Positions 59,910-64,000 of a DNA stretch of 64,000 nucleotides are shown here, piece after piece. Source of the stretch: Micromonospora halophytica (lineage in GTDB: Bacteria > Actinomycetota > Actinomycetes > Mycobacteriales > Micromonosporaceae); contig NZ_FMDN01000001.1 of the NCBI RefSeq assembly GCF_900090245.1, positions 36,241 to 100,240 on the forward strand. Reading direction: 5' to 3'. The notes beneath the pieces were generated by a model, which was not told where the DNA came from, ran no database searches, and saw only the letters and a list, made by a program, of their open reading frames with translations. The position numbers were made by a program, and so were the translations under genes. The stretch's first letter is position 1; every line of letters begins with the position of its first letter.

Positions 59910-60842
59910 ATGTCCGACGGGCAGTGGAGCCCCAGCACCGGCCAGATCGTCGTGTCCGGACTGACCAAGGAATACAAGAACGTCCGGGCGGTCGACAACC
60001 TGTCCTTCACGGTGGAACCGGGGCGGGTGACCGGCTTCCTCGGCCCGAACGGCGCCGGCAAGACCACCACTCTGCGCATGCTGCTGAACCTGGTGACCCC
60101 GACCAGCGGCACGGCGACCATCGGCGGCCGACGGTACGCCGACCTGACCGACCCGCTGCGGCACGTCGGCGCGGTGCTGGAGGCGTCCAGCGCGCACAAG
60201 GGCCGCACCGGGATCAACCACCTGCGGGTGATCTGCGCGGCGGCCGGGCTGCCGAAGCAGCGGGCCGACGAGGCGCTGGCCCTGGTCGGGCTGACCCCGG
60301 CGGCCAAGCGCAAGTTCAAGGGGTACTCCCTGGGCATGAAGCAGCGCCTCGGCATCGCCGCCGCGATGCTGGGTGATCCCCGGGTGCTGATCCTCGACGA
60401 ACCGGCCAACGGCCTGGACCCGGAGGGCATCCGGTGGATGCGCGGCTTCCTCAAGGGCCTCGCCCACGAGGGCCGCACGATCCTGGTCTCCAGCCACCTG
60501 CTCTCCGAGATGCAGCTGCTCGCCGACGACGTGGTGATCATCGCCGCCGGCCAGCTCGTCCGGCAGGGCCCGGTGGAGCAGGTGATCGGCTCGATGGCCC
60601 AGGGCCAGCGGGTCCGGGTCCGCACCCCGAACGCCGAGGAGCTGACCACCGCCCTGAAGGCGCAGTCGGCCACCGTCGCCGTCGACGAGCACGGTGTCCT
60701 GCAGGTCGACGGGGTGGACGCCCCGACGGTCGGCCGGACCGCGCTGGCCGCCGGCGTGGAACTGCACGAACTCACCACCGAACGACCCGACCTGGAACGG
60801 GTCTTCCTGGAGCTGACGGCCGGGAAGGCGGGCATCCGATGA
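59910..60842 (+). CDS. ABC transporter ATPase (DrrA/BcrA-type exporter)
   Basis: A 310-residue ATP-binding subunit. Walker A is FLGPNGAGKTT, the Q-loop follows, the signature is YSLGMKQRLGIA (variant of LSGGQ), Walker B is VLILDEPANGLDPEG, and the H-loop is VSSHLLSEM. A C-terminal extension of about 80 residues is typical of drug-export ATPases. The ATG at 59910 follows GGGAGGAGAACG. It overlaps the permease gene by four bases (ATGA). The exported substrate is unknown; antibiotics, bacitracin-like peptides or lipids are typical. Confidence 0.94.
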   Translation: MSDGQWSPSTGQIVVSGLTKEYKNVRAVDNLSFTVEPGRVTGFLGPNGAGKTTTLRMLLNLVTPTSGTATIGGRRYADLTDPLRHVGAVLEASSAHKGRTGINHLRVICAAAGLPKQRADEALALVGLTPAAKRKFKGYSLGMKQRLGIAAAMLGDPRVLILDEPANGLDPEGIRWMRGFLKGLAHEGRTILVSSHLLSEMQLLADDVVIIAAGQLVRQGPVEQVIGSMAQGQRVRVRTPNAEELTTALKAQSATVAVDEHGVLQVDGVDAPTVGRTALAAGVELHELTTERPDLERVFLELTAGKAGIR

Positions 60843-61663
60843 AGCTGGTTCGATCCGAACTGCTGAAGATCCGGACCACCAACACCTGGTGGATCTTCGC
60901 GCTGATCATGCTGCCGCTCTGGGCGCTCACCCTCGGGATCAACTGGCTGCAGACCGACGCGCTGGCCGCCGGGAACACCGAGGGCGTGCCGCCGGAGCAG
61001 ATCGACCAGGTCCGGGCGTTGATGGACCAGGACGCCCTGGCCGCCAACCTCTACACCAACGGGCAGCTCTTCGGCCTGCTCATCGTGATGCTGCTCGGCG
61101 TCGTCGTGGTCACCAGCGAGTTCTTCCACCAGACGGTGACCACCACCTTCCTCACCGCGCCGCACCGCACCGCGGTGATGGCGGCGAAACTGGTCGCCGC
61201 CGCCGCCCTGGGGCTGGTCTTCTGGCTGCTCTTCACGCTGCTCAACATCCCCGCCGGGGCGGCGATCCTGGGCAGCGTGGACGTCGGGCCGCAACTCGGC
61301 AGCGGCGCGGTCTGGCGGGCGATCGCGCTCAACGGCCTGGCGTACCTGCTCTGGGCGATCCTCGGCGTCGGCCTCGGGGTGCTGATCCGCAGCCAGATCG
61401 GTGCCACGGTCACCGGCATCCTGCTCTACCTGGGCGGGACCATCGGCGCCATCACGGTGCTGAGCCTGCTGGCCAACCGGTTCGGCGAGTGGATCAACAA
61501 GCTCCAGCTCCTGGTGCCCTCGCTGGCGTCGAGCCTGATGGTCAGCGGGGTGGAGATCCCCGGCAACCCACCCCGCTGGGCGGGAGCCGCGGTGCTGATC
61601 GGGTACGCGGCGGTGGCCGGCGCGATCGGCGTGCTGACCATCCGGCGGCGCGACATCTCCTGA
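60839..61663 (+). CDS. ABC-2 type permease
   Basis: A 274-residue membrane subunit with about six helices. The N-terminal KLVRSELLKIRTTNTWW is typical of ABC-2 permeases. A large extracytoplasmic loop follows helix 1 (NTEGVPPEQIDQVRALMDQD), and EFFHQTVTTTFLTAPHR is the conserved cytoplasmic coupling region. It pairs with the ATPase encoded just upstream, whose stop it overlaps. A long hairpin follows the gene. Confidence 0.93.
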   Translation: MKLVRSELLKIRTTNTWWIFALIMLPLWALTLGINWLQTDALAAGNTEGVPPEQIDQVRALMDQDALAANLYTNGQLFGLLIVMLLGVVVVTSEFFHQTVTTTFLTAPHRTAVMAAKLVAAAALGLVFWLLFTLLNIPAGAAILGSVDVGPQLGSGAVWRAIALNGLAYLLWAILGVGLGVLIRSQIGATVTGILLYLGGTIGAITVLSLLANRFGEWINKLQLLVPSLASSLMVSGVEIPGNPPRWAGAAVLIGYAAVAGAIGVLTIRRRDIS

Positions 61664-61681
61664 CCCGCCAGCGGGTAGGCG

Positions 61682-61723
61682 ACGGCCCCGGACGGTGACG
61701 GAGACGTCACTGTCCGGGGCCGT
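61682..61723 (+). terminator. 19-bp hairpin terminator after ABC exporter
   Basis: The arms at 61682-61700 and 61705-61723 pair fully, with one G-T pair, around a GAGA tetraloop, 18 bases after the permease stop. No U-tract. It isolates the exporter from kgd. Confidence 0.8.
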
Positions 61724-61922
61724 GTCGTCTAGCAGGAATCAGCGGGACACGCAGCGTTTGCTGAACTTCTGGCATCTTCTGTGAAACGGACCACCCGCCG
61801 GAGGCGGAAATGCCTGCGGCATTCGCACGGCGTAGCCTGGGACCCGTCTTCCGTGTGCCCGGATCCGGGCGCGGAGGCCAACGCGAGCCATTCAAACCGG
61901 GTGAAAGAGGCGATCAGCGGCC

Positions 61923-64000
<2,078 letters not shown>

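Overview
The window is very G+C-rich, uses GTG starts often, and carries actinobacterial families: a 2-oxoglutarate decarboxylase/dehydrogenase of Kgd type, an RG-rich Rho, DUF3105/DUF305, DUF6412 next to a YidC paralogue, MocR, MmpL and BON proteins. It reads as a chromosomal segment of an actinomycete. A member of the Micromonosporaceae (Micromonospora-like) is my best inference, from gene order and from intergenic palindromes I associate with that group. No species can be named from the sequence alone. There is no prophage, integrase, CRISPR array or rRNA operon.

Layout. 1-12.9 kb is mostly leftward: the 5' part of rho, thrB, an MFS exporter and a SwrC-like RND pump, then thrC-hom-lysA-argS. 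This is the aspartate-family amino acid cluster, split by two transporters between thrC and thrB. 13-15.7 kb runs rightward: DUF3105 and DUF305 envelope proteins, an inactive IS630-like protein and tRNA-Arg(CCG), followed by two overlapping hairpins. 15.8-22 kb holds a stand-alone LigD-type polymerase domain, a PEP mutase/isocitrate lyase-family enzyme divergent from a MocR regulator, and a TetR-MMPL pair behind two tandem operators. 22-24.7 kb is a macrolide-resistance-like patch: an erythromycin esterase family protein and an Erm-type rRNA methylase whose leader can fold like a translational attenuator.

25-38.5 kb is mixed: a Gfo/Idh/MocA oxidoreductase, two overlapping small membrane proteins, a FabG-like SDR, a TreS-like GH13 enzyme, DedA, a secreted CBM2-GH18 chitinase, YidC2/DUF6412, a glutamate-cysteine-ligase-like enzyme, a CoA-disulfide-reductase-like flavoprotein, an APH(6)-like kinase and a Nei-like glycosylase. 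38.9-43.5 kb has ddaH-rocD (arginine derivative/ornithine catabolism), a pterin dehydratase coupled to an FHA protein, and a lipoprotein. 43.6-52.3 kb has a 1222-residue polytopic membrane protein, CutA, an acyltransferase coupled to a patatin-like lipase, a membrane Ser/Thr kinase and a GT4 glycosyltransferase.

52.3-64 kb is an envelope-stress and lipid region. It contains a triple-BON protein, a response regulator/histidine kinase/HtrA protease run resembling mycobacterial mprAB-pepD, an OlsBA-like acyltransferase pair, an ABC exporter, and the first 2 kb of kgd, cut by the window end. Many junctions are 1-8 nt overlaps (ATGA, GTGA, TGATG), implying translational coupling. Convergent junctions often carry strong GC hairpins.

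The best candidates for something new are the Erm leader (four mutually exclusive pairing segments plus a perfect 24-bp palindrome), the thrC-RND spacer (palindrome flanked by complementary C- and G-tracts), the tripartite left-right-left hairpins after tRNA-Arg and between two other genes, and the domesticated transposase-like gene.
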